Shown here: positions 1-7,314 of the stretch, one piece after another
Numbering within the stretch: the first letter of the stretch is position 1
How the letters are laid out: each line of letters starts with the position of its first letter
NCBI GenBank assembly: GCA_016794595.1
Contig: JAEUJN010000076.1
Span: 124,001-188,000, forward strand
Source: Kineosporiaceae bacterium
GTDB taxonomy: Bacteria > Actinomycetota > Actinomycetes > Actinomycetales > Kineosporiaceae
Direction: 5' to 3'
Length of the DNA stretch: 64,000 bases
Notes under the pieces: model-generated
What the model was told of the DNA's origin: nothing
Databases searched by the model: none
What the model saw: the letters and a program-made list of their open reading frames with translations, nothing else
Position numbers and translations under genes: made by a program

Positions 1-839
1 GCTGCGACGCCGCCGACCTGCGCCTGCCCGGCGTCCAGGAGGACCTGCTCGATGCCCTCCTGGCCACCGGCACCCCCGTGGTCGTGGTGGTGGTCTCGGG
101 GCGCCCGTACGCGCTGGGCGCGGTGGCGGGTCGCGCCGCGGGACTCGTCCAGGCGTTCATGCCCGGGGAGGAGGGTGGCGCGGCGATCTCCGGGGTACTC
201 TCCGGGCGTGTCCAGCCCAGCGGGAAGCTGCCGGTCCAGGTCCCGCGGGGGCCGGGTGGCCAGCCCGCGACCTACCTCCAGCCGCCGCTCGGGGCCTCGG
301 TCAGCGCCGGCATCAGCAACCTCGACGCGGCACCGCTGTTCCCCTTCGGACACGGTCGGTCCTACACCTCCTTCGCCATCGGCCGGTTGCGGTTGTCAGC
401 CGTCGACGTGCCGACCGACGGCGAGCTCGCGGTGAGCGCGCGCGTGACCAACATCGGACCGCGGGCGGGTGAGGAGGTCGTCCAGCTCTACCTGCACGAC
501 GTCCTGGCGTCCGTGACCCGACCGGTGCGGCAGTTGGCCGGATTCGCCCGGGTCCGGCTCGAGCCGGGCGCGGCCGTCGATGTCACCTTCCGCGTGCACG
601 CCGATCGGACGGCGTTCGTCGGACCGGACCTGCGTCGGGTCGTCGAGCCGGGTGAGGTCGAGGTGTTCGTCGGATCCTCTAGCCAGGATCTGCCGTGCCA
701 CGGCGTGGTCCGGTTCAGCGGCCCGCCGCGCGTCGTCGGCCACGACCGCCGGCTGGACACCCCCGTCGAGCTGGTCCCGGTCGGCGGTTCCGGGGCGAAC
801 ACCGCCGCTGCCCCGGTCAGCGGGTGGCGAGCAGAGTGA
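1..839 (+). CDS. Glycoside hydrolase family 3 beta-glucosidase-type enzyme, C-terminal part (5' truncated by window edge)
   Basis: The reading frame is open from base 3 and ends with TGA at 837-839, giving the last 278 residues. The segment LPGVQEDLLDAL followed by a hydrophobic VVVVVVSGRPYAL strand is typical of the GH3 C-terminal alpha/beta sandwich. It is followed by a fibronectin-III-like tail (TNIGPRAGEEVVQLYL, then PVRQLAGFARV). GH3 enzymes release terminal sugars from glucosides, xylosides or similar oligosaccharides. The catalytic N-terminal barrel lies outside the window, so substrate cannot be judged. The stop overlaps the GTG start of the downstream LacI-type regulator by 4 nt, so the two are probably translationally coupled and the regulator may control this glycosidase. 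Confidence 0.9.
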   Translation, partial: CDAADLRLPGVQEDLLDALLATGTPVVVVVVSGRPYALGAVAGRAAGLVQAFMPGEEGGAAISGVLSGRVQPSGKLPVQVPRGPGGQPATYLQPPLGASVSAGISNLDAAPLFPFGHGRSYTSFAIGRLRLSAVDVPTDGELAVSARVTNIGPRAGEEVVQLYLHDVLASVTRPVRQLAGFARVRLEPGAAVDVTFRVHADRTAFVGPDLRRVVEPGEVEVFVGSSSQDLPCHGVVRFSGPPRVVGHDRRLDTPVELVPVGGSGANTAAAPVSGWRAE

Positions 840-1903
840 CGGACGCCCTCTCCCGGCGCAGGCGACCGACGCTGGCCACGGTGGCCGCGACGGCCGGGGT
901 CTCCGTGGCCACCGTCTCCAAGGTGCTGAACGGGCGCAGCGACGTCGCTCCGACGACCCGGGCCAGGGTCGAGGACGTGTTGCGTGGCTACGAGTTCCCG
1001 CCCGTGGCCCGCCGGACGCAGCCCCAGCCCGCGACCACGGTGGAGCTGATGTTCGACCGAGACCTGCACGCCTACTCGGCCGAGGTCGCCCACGGCGCGA
1101 TCGACGTCGGGGAGGAGCTGGGGATCTCCATCGTGATCTCCATCCGGGCCGACTCCGGCGGCCGGTACCGCCAGAGCAGTCCGACCGAGTGGGCCCGTGA
1201 ACTGGCCTCCAGCGGACGCCGGGCCCTGGTCACGGTGACCGGCTCGCTGACTGCGGCGCACGTCAATGCACTTCGCGCACAAGGGATCCCGCTGGTGGTT
1301 GTCGATCCGTTGCACGTGCCACACACCCGGATCACGAGCGTGGGGTCCACCAACTTCTCCGGCGGGCTGGAGGCCGGCGAGCACCTGCTCTCGCTCGGCC
1401 ACACCCTGATCGGCTATGCCGGTGGACCGATCACGGCGGCCTGCAGCCAGGCCCGGGTGGCCGGGCTGCGCTCGGCGGTCGAGGCGGCGGGGCTGACCCT
1501 GCCCGAGGGGTACGTCCGCTTCGGTGACTTCGTCTACGAGAGCGGGTTCGAGGACGGCGGCGCCTTGCTCGACCTGCCGCGGCGTCCCACGGCGATCTTC
1601 GCCGGCTCGGACGAGATGGCCCTCGGGGTCATCGAGGCGGCCCGGGTGCGCGGCCTGCGGGTCCCCGAGGACCTGAGCATCGTCGGCTTCGATGACACCC
1701 AGCTGTCCCGGATGGCCTCGCCGCCGCTGACCACGGTGCGCCAGCCCCTGCACGAGATGGGGGCGGTCGCGGTTCGCACCGCGCTGCGCCTGGCTGCCGG
1801 CGAGACCATCGACTCCCATCACGTCGAACTGGCCACCCATCTCGTGGTCAGGGGGTCGACGACGGCGCCGGCCCCCGCCGGGTCCGCCGACACCGGCCGG
1901 TAG
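836..1903 (+). CDS. LacI family transcriptional regulator
   Basis: A 355-residue repressor-type protein. Residues about 12-60 carry the LacI helix-turn-helix (TLATVAATAGVSVATVSKVL). The remainder is a periplasmic-binding-protein-like sugar sensor domain ending with the usual VGFDDTQLSRMASPPLTTV region. The GTG start at 836 is chosen because it overlaps the upstream GH3 stop (GTGA) and places the HTH at the normal distance from the N-terminus; longer readings upstream lie inside the glycosidase. The likely role is sugar-responsive control of the adjacent glycosidase operon. The inducer is unknown. Confidence 0.92.
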   Translation: MTDALSRRRRPTLATVAATAGVSVATVSKVLNGRSDVAPTTRARVEDVLRGYEFPPVARRTQPQPATTVELMFDRDLHAYSAEVAHGAIDVGEELGISIVISIRADSGGRYRQSSPTEWARELASSGRRALVTVTGSLTAAHVNALRAQGIPLVVVDPLHVPHTRITSVGSTNFSGGLEAGEHLLSLGHTLIGYAGGPITAACSQARVAGLRSAVEAAGLTLPEGYVRFGDFVYESGFEDGGALLDLPRRPTAIFAGSDEMALGVIEAARVRGLRVPEDLSIVGFDDTQLSRMASPPLTTVRQPLHEMGAVAVRTALRLAAGETIDSHHVELATHLVVRGSTTAPAPAGSADTGR

Positions 1904-1913
1904 GCTCGCCCGG

Positions 1914-2786
1914 GTGACCACGGTGACCACGGTGACCACGGCGCACCAGCCACTCGCGCCAGAGGGCTCGGACGGGGTGCCGACCACGTCGCCACCCTCT
2001 CCGGACCAGCGGCGGGCCGCCCACGAGGCCCGGGTCGACGCGCTGGTCGGCGACCACCTGGCGCGGCGAGCACGGGGTGAGCGGCACCCGGTCGAGGACT
2101 TCCTGTTCACCTACTACTCGTTGCGTCCCGGGCAGCTGCGCCAGTTTCACCCCGGGGTGCCCGACCTGGACCTGCCGGCCTTCCTCGCGCGCCGCGCGGA
2201 CGACGTCCGGCACCTACGAGACCTGTTGGTCGCCACCGCATCCCGCCCCGCCCGGATGACCTGCTTCGGGCTGCACGAGTGGGCGATGGTCTACCGGCAG
2301 TCTGCGTCCGACCAACGCCACCTGGTGCCCCTGCGACTGGGCGGGCCCGGCACCGACACGGTGGTCGAGAACCACCGGATCCGGTGCAGCCACTACGACG
2401 CCTTCCGCTTCTTCACCGCGGATGCCAGGCCGCGCAACGAGTTTCAACCCACCCGTGCAGACCAGGTCGGGCTGGAGCAGCCGGGGTGCCTGCACGCGAC
2501 CATGGATCTGTACAAGTGGGCCTACAAGCTCACCCCGGCCACGCCGTCCGAGCTGGTCGTGGACTGCTTCGAACTCGCCCGCGACGCCCGCGTCCTGGAC
2601 ATGCGGGCCTCCCCCTACGATCTGAGATCCCTGGGCTACGAGCCGATCCCGATCGAGACGGCCGAGGGCAAGGCCGCCTATCTGACCGCCCAGCGCGAAC
2701 TCATCCGCCGCGCAGAACCCTTGCGGGCCAAGCTGATAGCACTCTGCGACCTCATGCTGGACTCTGCCGTCGGCCAGCGCAGGTGA
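1914..2786 (+). CDS. Conserved actinobacterial protein of unknown function
   Basis: A 290-residue soluble protein containing the stretch HPVEDFLFTYYSLRPGQLR and a cysteine/tryptophan-containing centre (TCFGLHEWAMVY). As I recall, proteins of this type in actinobacteria are often auto-labelled 3-methyladenine DNA glycosylase, but I see no helix-hairpin-helix or Tag/AAG active site that would justify that name. The start is GTG at 1914, 10 nt after the LacI stop. The first codons are a triple GTGACCACG repeat (1914-1940), so the true start could be any of three in-frame GTGs. The codon position pattern and length are those of a real gene; the function is not known. Confidence 0.8.
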   Translation: MTTVTTVTTAHQPLAPEGSDGVPTTSPPSPDQRRAAHEARVDALVGDHLARRARGERHPVEDFLFTYYSLRPGQLRQFHPGVPDLDLPAFLARRADDVRHLRDLLVATASRPARMTCFGLHEWAMVYRQSASDQRHLVPLRLGGPGTDTVVENHRIRCSHYDAFRFFTADARPRNEFQPTRADQVGLEQPGCLHATMDLYKWAYKLTPATPSELVVDCFELARDARVLDMRASPYDLRSLGYEPIPIETAEGKAAYLTAQRELIRRAEPLRAKLIALCDLMLDSAVGQRR

Positions 2787-2874
2787 CATCGGCTCCGCAG
2801 TAGGTCACACACCCAGCAGGCGGAGGATCACTCGCAGCCCTGCCGGGCCTCCCGCGTGGGGCGTCCTGCATCAC

Positions 2875-2906
2875 CGAGCCCGGCCGGGCGGGCGGCTCAG
2901 GGCTCG
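2875..2906. terminator. Possible hairpin at the convergent 3' ends
   Basis: CGAGCCC at 2875-2881 can pair with GGGCTCG at 2900-2906 around a G/C-rich loop, between the convergent ends of the unknown protein (stop 2786) and the minus-strand membrane protein (stop 2897-2899). There is no T-tract, so termination is only inferred from position. Confidence 0.3.
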
Positions 2907-3406
2907 TCGTCCGCCTCGGGGGCCCGGCGAACGCGAGCTGACCGGCCGATGACCCAGACCAGCAGGAGGGCGGCCGAGGCGCCCACGAGCAGGCCCGCGA
3001 TCGTGCTGGCGTCGGAGGTCAGCGTCGAGTCGGCCTCGGCCAGTGCGCGCACCAAGCCGCCGGCCAGGGCCAGCAAGAGGACGGCGAGCGCCACGTACCG
3101 GCGCCGGTTGACCGACCAGTTGCCCGCCGCTGTGACCCCCAGCCGTCCGGCGTACCCGATGGTCAGGGCGGCGGCCAGGCCGCCCAGCCCGATCACACTC
3201 GCGGCACAGGGCAGGGACTCGTGCCCGCCGACCCAGAGCATCACCGTGCCCAGGCTCAGGGTGCCCCAGAGCATCAGCTGGAACCCGAAGGCCGAGGCCT
3301 CGTTCCAGACGTCCCGTTGGCGCTCCTCGGCGTAGAAGGGGTCGCCGAAATCGGCCACTCCCGCAGCGAACCGCATGAAGGCTGACCGCTTGATCGACGT
3401 GCTCAT
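2897..3406 (-). CDS. Small integral membrane protein of unknown function, paired with XRE regulator
   Basis: A 169-residue protein with about four predicted hydrophobic segments: QLMLWGTLSLGTVMLWVGG, an AASVIGLGGLAAALTIGY segment, YVALAVLLLALAGGLV and IAGLLVGASAALLLVWVIG. It ends with a short charged tail. Its ATG overlaps the stop of the upstream XRE-type gene by 4 nt (ATGA), indicating an operon of regulator plus membrane protein. Such XRE/membrane pairs are common in actinobacteria, but I do not recognise a function for this one. Confidence 0.85.
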   Translation of the reverse strand: MSTSIKRSAFMRFAAGVADFGDPFYAEERQRDVWNEASAFGFQLMLWGTLSLGTVMLWVGGHESLPCAASVIGLGGLAAALTIGYAGRLGVTAAGNWSVNRRRYVALAVLLLALAGGLVRALAEADSTLTSDASTIAGLLVGASAALLLVWVIGRSARVRRAPEADDEP

Positions 3407-3609
3407 GATCGTTTCCCCGCATCCGATGGCGCGAACAGGGTCTCGACCGTCGCCCCCAGCACGGTGGCCAGGCGCAAGGCGAGGTAGACCGAGGGGGCAT
3501 AGTCGCCCGCTTCGATGGCCACGACGGTCTGCCGGCTGACCTCACACTCCGTGGCGAGTTGGGCCTGAGTGAGGCCGGCGAGCTGGCGGTGCACGCGTAC
3601 CGCGTTCAC
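3403..3609 (-). CDS. Small XRE-family (Cro/CI-like) helix-turn-helix regulator
   Basis: The core is a compact HTH (LTQAQLATECEVSRQTVVAIEAG) followed by YAPSVYLALRLATVLG, typical of 65-70 residue stand-alone XRE regulators. GTG at 3609 gives 68 residues, which fits the family. In-frame GTGs at 3636 and 3663 would add 9 or 18 residues, and the longest would run through the operator-like repeat upstream. The gene is the first of a two-gene unit with the membrane protein (4-nt overlap). It probably represses its own operon through the paired repeat at 3646-3683. Confidence 0.85.
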   Translation of the reverse strand: MNAVRVHRQLAGLTQAQLATECEVSRQTVVAIEAGDYAPSVYLALRLATVLGATVETLFAPSDAGKRS

Positions 3610-3645
3610 TCGCCCGGCGGCCGTCGTCTTGACCACAAATCCAAT

Positions 3646-3683
3646 GTCAACCTTACCCGACACAAAGTCAAGCTAACTCGACA
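3646..3683. promoter_or_regulatory. Paired operator-like repeats upstream of the XRE gene
   Basis: Two 17-bp copies, GTCAACCTTACCCGACA (3646-3662) and GTCAAGCTAACTCGACA (3667-3683), are spaced exactly 21 bp start to start, two helical turns apart. The second is an imperfect palindrome (GTC.AG.TA.CT.GAC). On the minus strand they lie in the promoter region of the XRE gene, with TTGACT and a weak GACATT 17 bp apart inside them. I read them as autoregulatory XRE sites. This is inference from symmetry, spacing and position. Confidence 0.5.
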
Positions 3684-3801
3684 TTCGCCTCCTGTCATAT
3701 CTTTGCTGACGAATCATGTACTTTTCACGGTTCGGAGCGGTGCAAGCTGGTACTTTCCGTGCGACATGATCATTCGGTTGGATCTCTCGGGAGCTCTCGA
3801 C

Positions 3802-4497
3802 ATGCCTGGACGTCTCCGTACCATCACCCGCCTGCGTCGGGGTCTGACCCTCGGCGTCGCAGCGCTCGCCATCCCGATCGCCGGGGTGGCGACGGCCGGC
3901 CAGGCGAACGCCGAGGAGTTCGAGGAGTTCTTCGGCGGCGGTGGGTGCACGTACTACAACGGCGAGTGCTTCCGCTGGTGGGAGGCAGCCCCCGAGTGGT
4001 CGATGCCGGGTGCCGGCTTCAGCGCCTGGGACACCATGGCCGCGAACGGCGTCCGACCGAACATCATCGATCTCGGCGAGGGCAACACCCTGGTGATCAC
4101 CAGCCAGGGTGGCGACCCCACGAACGGCCTGACCCAGGGCGTCATGATGACGCCGTCCGGCAGCAGCGTTCCGGTGAGCATCAACGTCTCGGGCGACACG
4201 GTGGCGATCGGCGTGGACGCGGGCGCCGACTCCTTCTCGGCAACCATCACCACCGACCCGATCTGGAACACCGTGACCCTCACCGGGGCCACCGCCGAGG
4301 ACGGCCAGACCGTTCGAACGGTGATCGTCACCATCACCGACAACGGCAACGGCACGGTCACGCAACACACTCAGATCATGGACTCTGCGGGGAGCGTGGC
4401 GATCTCGACCTCGACGACGATTCCCAAGCCGAACATCGAGACCCTGCCGCCGATCGACCTCCCTGTGCTCGAGCCCATTCCCGTCCCGGCCCCGTAG
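3802..4497 (+). CDS. Secreted protein of unknown function
   Basis: A 231-residue protein with a clear Sec signal peptide: basic N-terminus (MPGRLRTITRLRRG), hydrophobic core LTLGVAALAIPIAGVA and an ANA/EE cleavage site near residue 35. The mature part is Gly/Thr/Asn-rich, probably beta-strand rich, has two early cysteines (GGCTYYNGECF), and ends in a Pro-rich tail without an LPxTG motif. ATG 3802 is chosen because GGGAG at 3789-3793 lies 8 nt upstream; an in-frame ATG at 3766 would bury the signal peptide. No family recognised. Confidence 0.8.
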   Translation: MPGRLRTITRLRRGLTLGVAALAIPIAGVATAGQANAEEFEEFFGGGGCTYYNGECFRWWEAAPEWSMPGAGFSAWDTMAANGVRPNIIDLGEGNTLVITSQGGDPTNGLTQGVMMTPSGSSVPVSINVSGDTVAIGVDAGADSFSATITTDPIWNTVTLTGATAEDGQTVRTVIVTITDNGNGTVTQHTQIMDSAGSVAISTSTTIPKPNIETLPPIDLPVLEPIPVPAP

Positions 4498-4518
4498 CCC
4501 TGACCCTCGAGCCACACG

Positions 4519-4620
4519 AACCTGCTCATGCTCCGCAGCCGACGCGCCATGCTCCGCAGGTGACGCCGCCAGCCCCTGGCCGGGGAGCGGGGCGCGTCAC
4601 CTGCGGAGCACGAGCAGGTT
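4519..4620. terminator. Nested inverted repeats between convergent genes (bidirectional terminator or repeat element)
   Basis: The right arm 4594-4620 can pair with two alternative left arms. TGCTCCGCAGGTGACGC at 4550-4566 matches 4594-4610 perfectly (17 bp), and the 20-nt arm at 4519-4538 matches 4601-4620 with one mismatch. The loop contains a further CCCC/GGGG hairpin. It sits between the convergent ends of the secreted protein (4497) and cimA (4648), so it probably ends transcription from both sides. It has no T-run and may instead be a dispersed palindromic element. Confidence 0.55.
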
Positions 4621-4647
4621 GTGAGCGGGTTCTGTGGGTGGGTGAGG

Positions 4648-6237
4648 TCAGCGGGGGGTGACGGCGGCGCGCAGCAGGCCGTAGGTGAGGCCGTCGACCA
4701 GCGCCTGCCAGGACGCCTCGACGAGGTTCGCGCCGACACCGACCGTGGTCCACGTACCGCGGGCATCGGCGGTCTCGATCAGCACCCGGGTCACCGCGTC
4801 GGTGCCGGAGGAGGCATCGAGGATGCGCACCTTGAAGTCGACCAGCTGCAGCTTGGCCAGCTCGGGATAGACCGGCAGCAAGGCCCCACGCAGGGCCTGG
4901 TCGAGGGCGTTGACCGGGCCGTTGCCCTCCCCCACGGCCACCTGCCGTGCACCCCCGGCGAGCAGCTTGACCGTGGCCTCGCTGAGCGCGTCCACCCCGG
5001 GACGGGACTCGGTGATCACCCGCCAGCTCTCCACGTCGAAGTAGCCGGGCCGGACGCCATCCGCCTCTTCGCGCAGCAGCAACTCGAACGAGGCGTCCGC
5101 CGCCTCGAAGGTATAGCCCGCCGCCTCCAGGGACTTGACCCGCTCGGTGATCCGAGTGACCAGGTCGCCCTGTCCGGCCAGGTCGTACCCCAGTTCGCGC
5201 CCCTTGAGCTCGATGGAGGCACGCCCTGCCATGTCCGAGACCAGCATGCGCATGTCGTTGCCGACCGTTGTGGGGTCGGCGTGCTGATAGAGATCAGGAT
5301 CGACCTTGATCGCTGACGCGTGCAGGCCTGCCTTGTGGGCAAAGGCGCTCGCACCGACATACGGCTGCCTGGAGTACGGCGGGACATTCGTGATCTCGCT
5401 GACGGCGTGCGCGATCCGCGTCGCCTCGGCGAGCTTGCCCTCGGGCAGAACCCGGTGCCCGAGCTTGAGTTCCAGGTTGGCGACCACGGCGAGCAGGTCG
5501 GCGTTGCCGGTCCGCTCGCCGTAGCCGTTGAGGGTTCCCTGCACCTGGACGACGCCCGCGGCCACCGCCGCGAGCGAGTTCGCCACGGCGCAGCCGGTGT
5601 CGTTGTGGCAGTGGATGCCCAGCGGCGCCCCGGTCGCCTGGCCGACCGCGTGCACCACGTCGGCGATCGCGGACGGCAGCATGCCACCGTTCGTGTCGCA
5701 CAGGGCAACCACCTGCGCGCCCGCCTCGACCGCAACCCGTGCCACCTCGAGCGCGTAGGCGGGATCGGTGCGATATCCGTCGAAGAAGTGCTCGGCGTCC
5801 AGGAAGACCTGCCGGCCCTCGGCCACCAGGAAGGCGACCGTGTCCCGCACCATGGCCAGGTTCTCGGCCCCGCTCGTGCGCAACGCCCGCTCCACGTGCC
5901 GGATGTCGCTCTTGGCCACCAGGGTCACCACCGGCGCGAGCGAGTCGACCAGCGCCCGCACCTGCGGGTCGTCCGCCGCGGCGACCCCGGCCTTGCGGGT
6001 GGCGCCGAAGGCGGCCAGCTGGGCGGTACGCAGGGACAGTTCGGACGCCGCGCGGCGGAAGAACTCGGTGTCCTTGGGGATCGCGCCCGGCCAGCCGCCC
6101 TCGATGAAGCCGACGCCCAGGTCGTCCAGGTGGGTGGCGATGGTCAGCTTGTCGGCCACCGACAGGCTCAGGCCCTCCTGCTGGGCGCCGTCGCGCAGCG
6201 TGGTGTCGTAGACCTGGAAGGTGCTGCTCGCGGTCAT
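4648..6237 (-). CDS. cimA: Citramalate synthase
   Basis: A 529-residue member of the HMGL/LeuA family. The N-terminal barrel has YDTTLRDGAQQEGLSLS, metal/substrate motif HCHNDTGCAVANS and GYGERTGNADL. A C-terminal LeuA-type regulatory dimer domain follows from about residue 385. CimA condenses pyruvate with acetyl-CoA to citramalate, the threonine-independent entry to isoleucine. The length and conserved blocks fit CimA better than LeuA. ATG 6237 is chosen over an upstream in-frame ATG because GAGAGGG lies just upstream. An attenuator with a branched-chain leader peptide precedes it (6286-6396). The gene faces the other branched-chain genes in this window on the same strand. Confidence 0.92.
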   Translation of the reverse strand: MTASSTFQVYDTTLRDGAQQEGLSLSVADKLTIATHLDDLGVGFIEGGWPGAIPKDTEFFRRAASELSLRTAQLAAFGATRKAGVAAADDPQVRALVDSLAPVVTLVAKSDIRHVERALRTSGAENLAMVRDTVAFLVAEGRQVFLDAEHFFDGYRTDPAYALEVARVAVEAGAQVVALCDTNGGMLPSAIADVVHAVGQATGAPLGIHCHNDTGCAVANSLAAVAAGVVQVQGTLNGYGERTGNADLLAVVANLELKLGHRVLPEGKLAEATRIAHAVSEITNVPPYSRQPYVGASAFAHKAGLHASAIKVDPDLYQHADPTTVGNDMRMLVSDMAGRASIELKGRELGYDLAGQGDLVTRITERVKSLEAAGYTFEAADASFELLLREEADGVRPGYFDVESWRVITESRPGVDALSEATVKLLAGGARQVAVGEGNGPVNALDQALRGALLPVYPELAKLQLVDFKVRILDASSGTDAVTRVLIETADARGTWTTVGVGANLVEASWQALVDGLTYGLLRAAVTPR

Positions 6238-6285
6238 CGTTCGCCCTCTCTTGTGCCGGTGCGGTTCGCCCATCACTGCCCACCC

Positions 6286-6320
6286 ACGAAAAAGACCCCT
6301 CGCGAAATCGCGAAGGGTCT
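6286..6320 (-). terminator. Rho-independent attenuator in the cimA leader
   Basis: Read on the minus strand, AGACCCTTCGCGA pairs with TCGCGAGGGGTCT (one G-T pair) and is followed by TTTTT, about 50 nt before the cimA start. Together with the upstream leader peptide this is a classic transcription attenuator. Confidence 0.85.
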
Positions 6321-6351
6321 GCGCGTCGACGGTGCCGAGCGATGGTGTGCT

Positions 6352-6396
6352 CTAGGCGGTGCCGACGCGCCTGCCGATAATGACGAGGCCGGTCAT
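6352..6396 (-). CDS. cimA leader peptide (branched-chain attenuation)
   Basis: A 14-residue ORF, MTGLVIIGRRVGTA, with the run Leu-Val-Ile-Ile, ends 32 nt before the terminator stem. Ribosome stalling at these codons when charged branched-chain tRNAs are scarce would be expected to disrupt the terminator and raise cimA expression. Leader-peptide attenuation of ilvB and leuA is known in actinobacteria; its use on cimA is what the sequence indicates here. The ribosome-binding site is weak, and translation has not been shown. Confidence 0.75.
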   Translation of the reverse strand: MTGLVIIGRRVGTA

Positions 6397-6531
6397 GGTG
6401 GGCACAGTCTGCCACACCCGAGAGGGTCCCTCGGAACACCGCGGTCGGGATCCGCGCTGAGCGGCATCCAGGGACGCCCGCGCGGGAACGCAGTAGCGCC
6501 GCACGCGGAGCCACGTCCCGGGAACCTCGGT

Positions 6532-6542
6532 GAGCTAAGCTC
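6532..6542. promoter_or_regulatory. Short palindrome upstream of the toxin-antitoxin pair
   Basis: GAGCTAAGCTC is an 11-bp palindrome with a single central base, 29 nt before the antitoxin GTG. Antitoxin/toxin complexes of this type bind palindromes in their own promoter, so it is a candidate operator. This is positional inference only. Confidence 0.3.
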
Positions 6543-6570
6543 TTGGCTAACCATCTGCGGGAGGGCGACT

Positions 6571-6852
6571 GTGAACGAGCCTCTGGCCAGCTACAACATT
6601 CACGATGCCAAGACCCAGCTCTCCCGGATCATCGAGCGGGTCGAGCGAGGCGAGGAAGTGATCATCAGCCGCGCCGGGACACCCGTGGCGAAGGTGATAC
6701 CGCTCCCCCGGACCACCCGGCGGCCCGGGCGTGGCATGTTGAGGGGACAGCTGGAGTTCGCCGACGACTGGGACTCGCCCGAGGTCAACACCGCCATCGA
6801 GCGGGAGTTCCTCGGCGCGAACGACACGGGCGGCACGGGCACTGACCGATGA
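6571..6852 (+). CDS. Phd/YefM-type antitoxin
   Basis: A 93-residue protein with the Phd/YefM N-terminal DNA-binding domain (SYNIHDAKTQLSRIIERVERGEEV, then IISRAGTPVAKVIPL) and a C-terminal tail of about 35 residues expected to wrap the toxin. GTG 6571 follows a strong GGGAGGG at 6559-6565. It overlaps the PIN toxin by 4 nt, the standard antitoxin-first operon. Confidence 0.92.
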   Translation: MNEPLASYNIHDAKTQLSRIIERVERGEEVIISRAGTPVAKVIPLPRTTRRPGRGMLRGQLEFADDWDSPEVNTAIEREFLGANDTGGTGTDR

Positions 6853-7223
6853 GATGGCTGCTGGACACGCATGTCGTGCTCTGGTGGCTGGCCGATGCCG
6901 AGGAGTTGTCCGACGAGGTGAAGACCTTGATCGATACCGAGGCAGAGGTGTTCGTGAGCGTGGCGTCGGTCTGGGAGATCGCGATCAAGCAAGCAGCGGG
7001 CAAGCTGTGGGGCCCGCGGCCACTGGCTCCGACGATCGACGCCTGTGGTCTGGCCCCGCTGCCGATCCGGACGCCCCACGCCGCAGCGGCTGGCGAGCTG
7101 CCGATGCTGCACCGCGACCCGTTCGATCGGATGCTCGTCGCACAAGCACGATGCGAGGGCCTCACCCTGCTCACCCGCGACCCCCGCGTGCTGCGCTACG
7201 AGGTGGACGCCCGAACCGTGTGA
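6849..7223 (+). CDS. VapC-type PIN-domain ribonuclease toxin
   Basis: A 124-residue PIN domain: LLDTHVVLWW with the first acidic residue at D6, VASVWEIAIKQAAG (Glu in the second conserved block) and HRDPFDRMLVAQA followed by LLTRDP (further Asp residues of the metal site). VapC toxins cleave tRNA or rRNA and are held inactive by the partner antitoxin. All acidic positions expected for an active PIN nuclease are visible. The start overlaps the antitoxin stop (ATGA). Confidence 0.92.
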   Translation: MRWLLDTHVVLWWLADAEELSDEVKTLIDTEAEVFVSVASVWEIAIKQAAGKLWGPRPLAPTIDACGLAPLPIRTPHAAAAGELPMLHRDPFDRMLVAQARCEGLTLLTRDPRVLRYEVDARTV

Positions 7224-7314
7224 TCCCACACCCGACACGGCGAGGGGCGCGGGACGACGCTGCTCCCGGCGCCATGTGCACGGAATTGCCTGATCACCGA
7301 GCCGGACACCCGGG

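Noticed and set aside
1914-2786. 3-methyladenine DNA glycosylase
   Set aside because: The name is attached to similar proteins by automatic pipelines, but no glycosylase active-site or helix-hairpin-helix motif is visible, so the function is left open.
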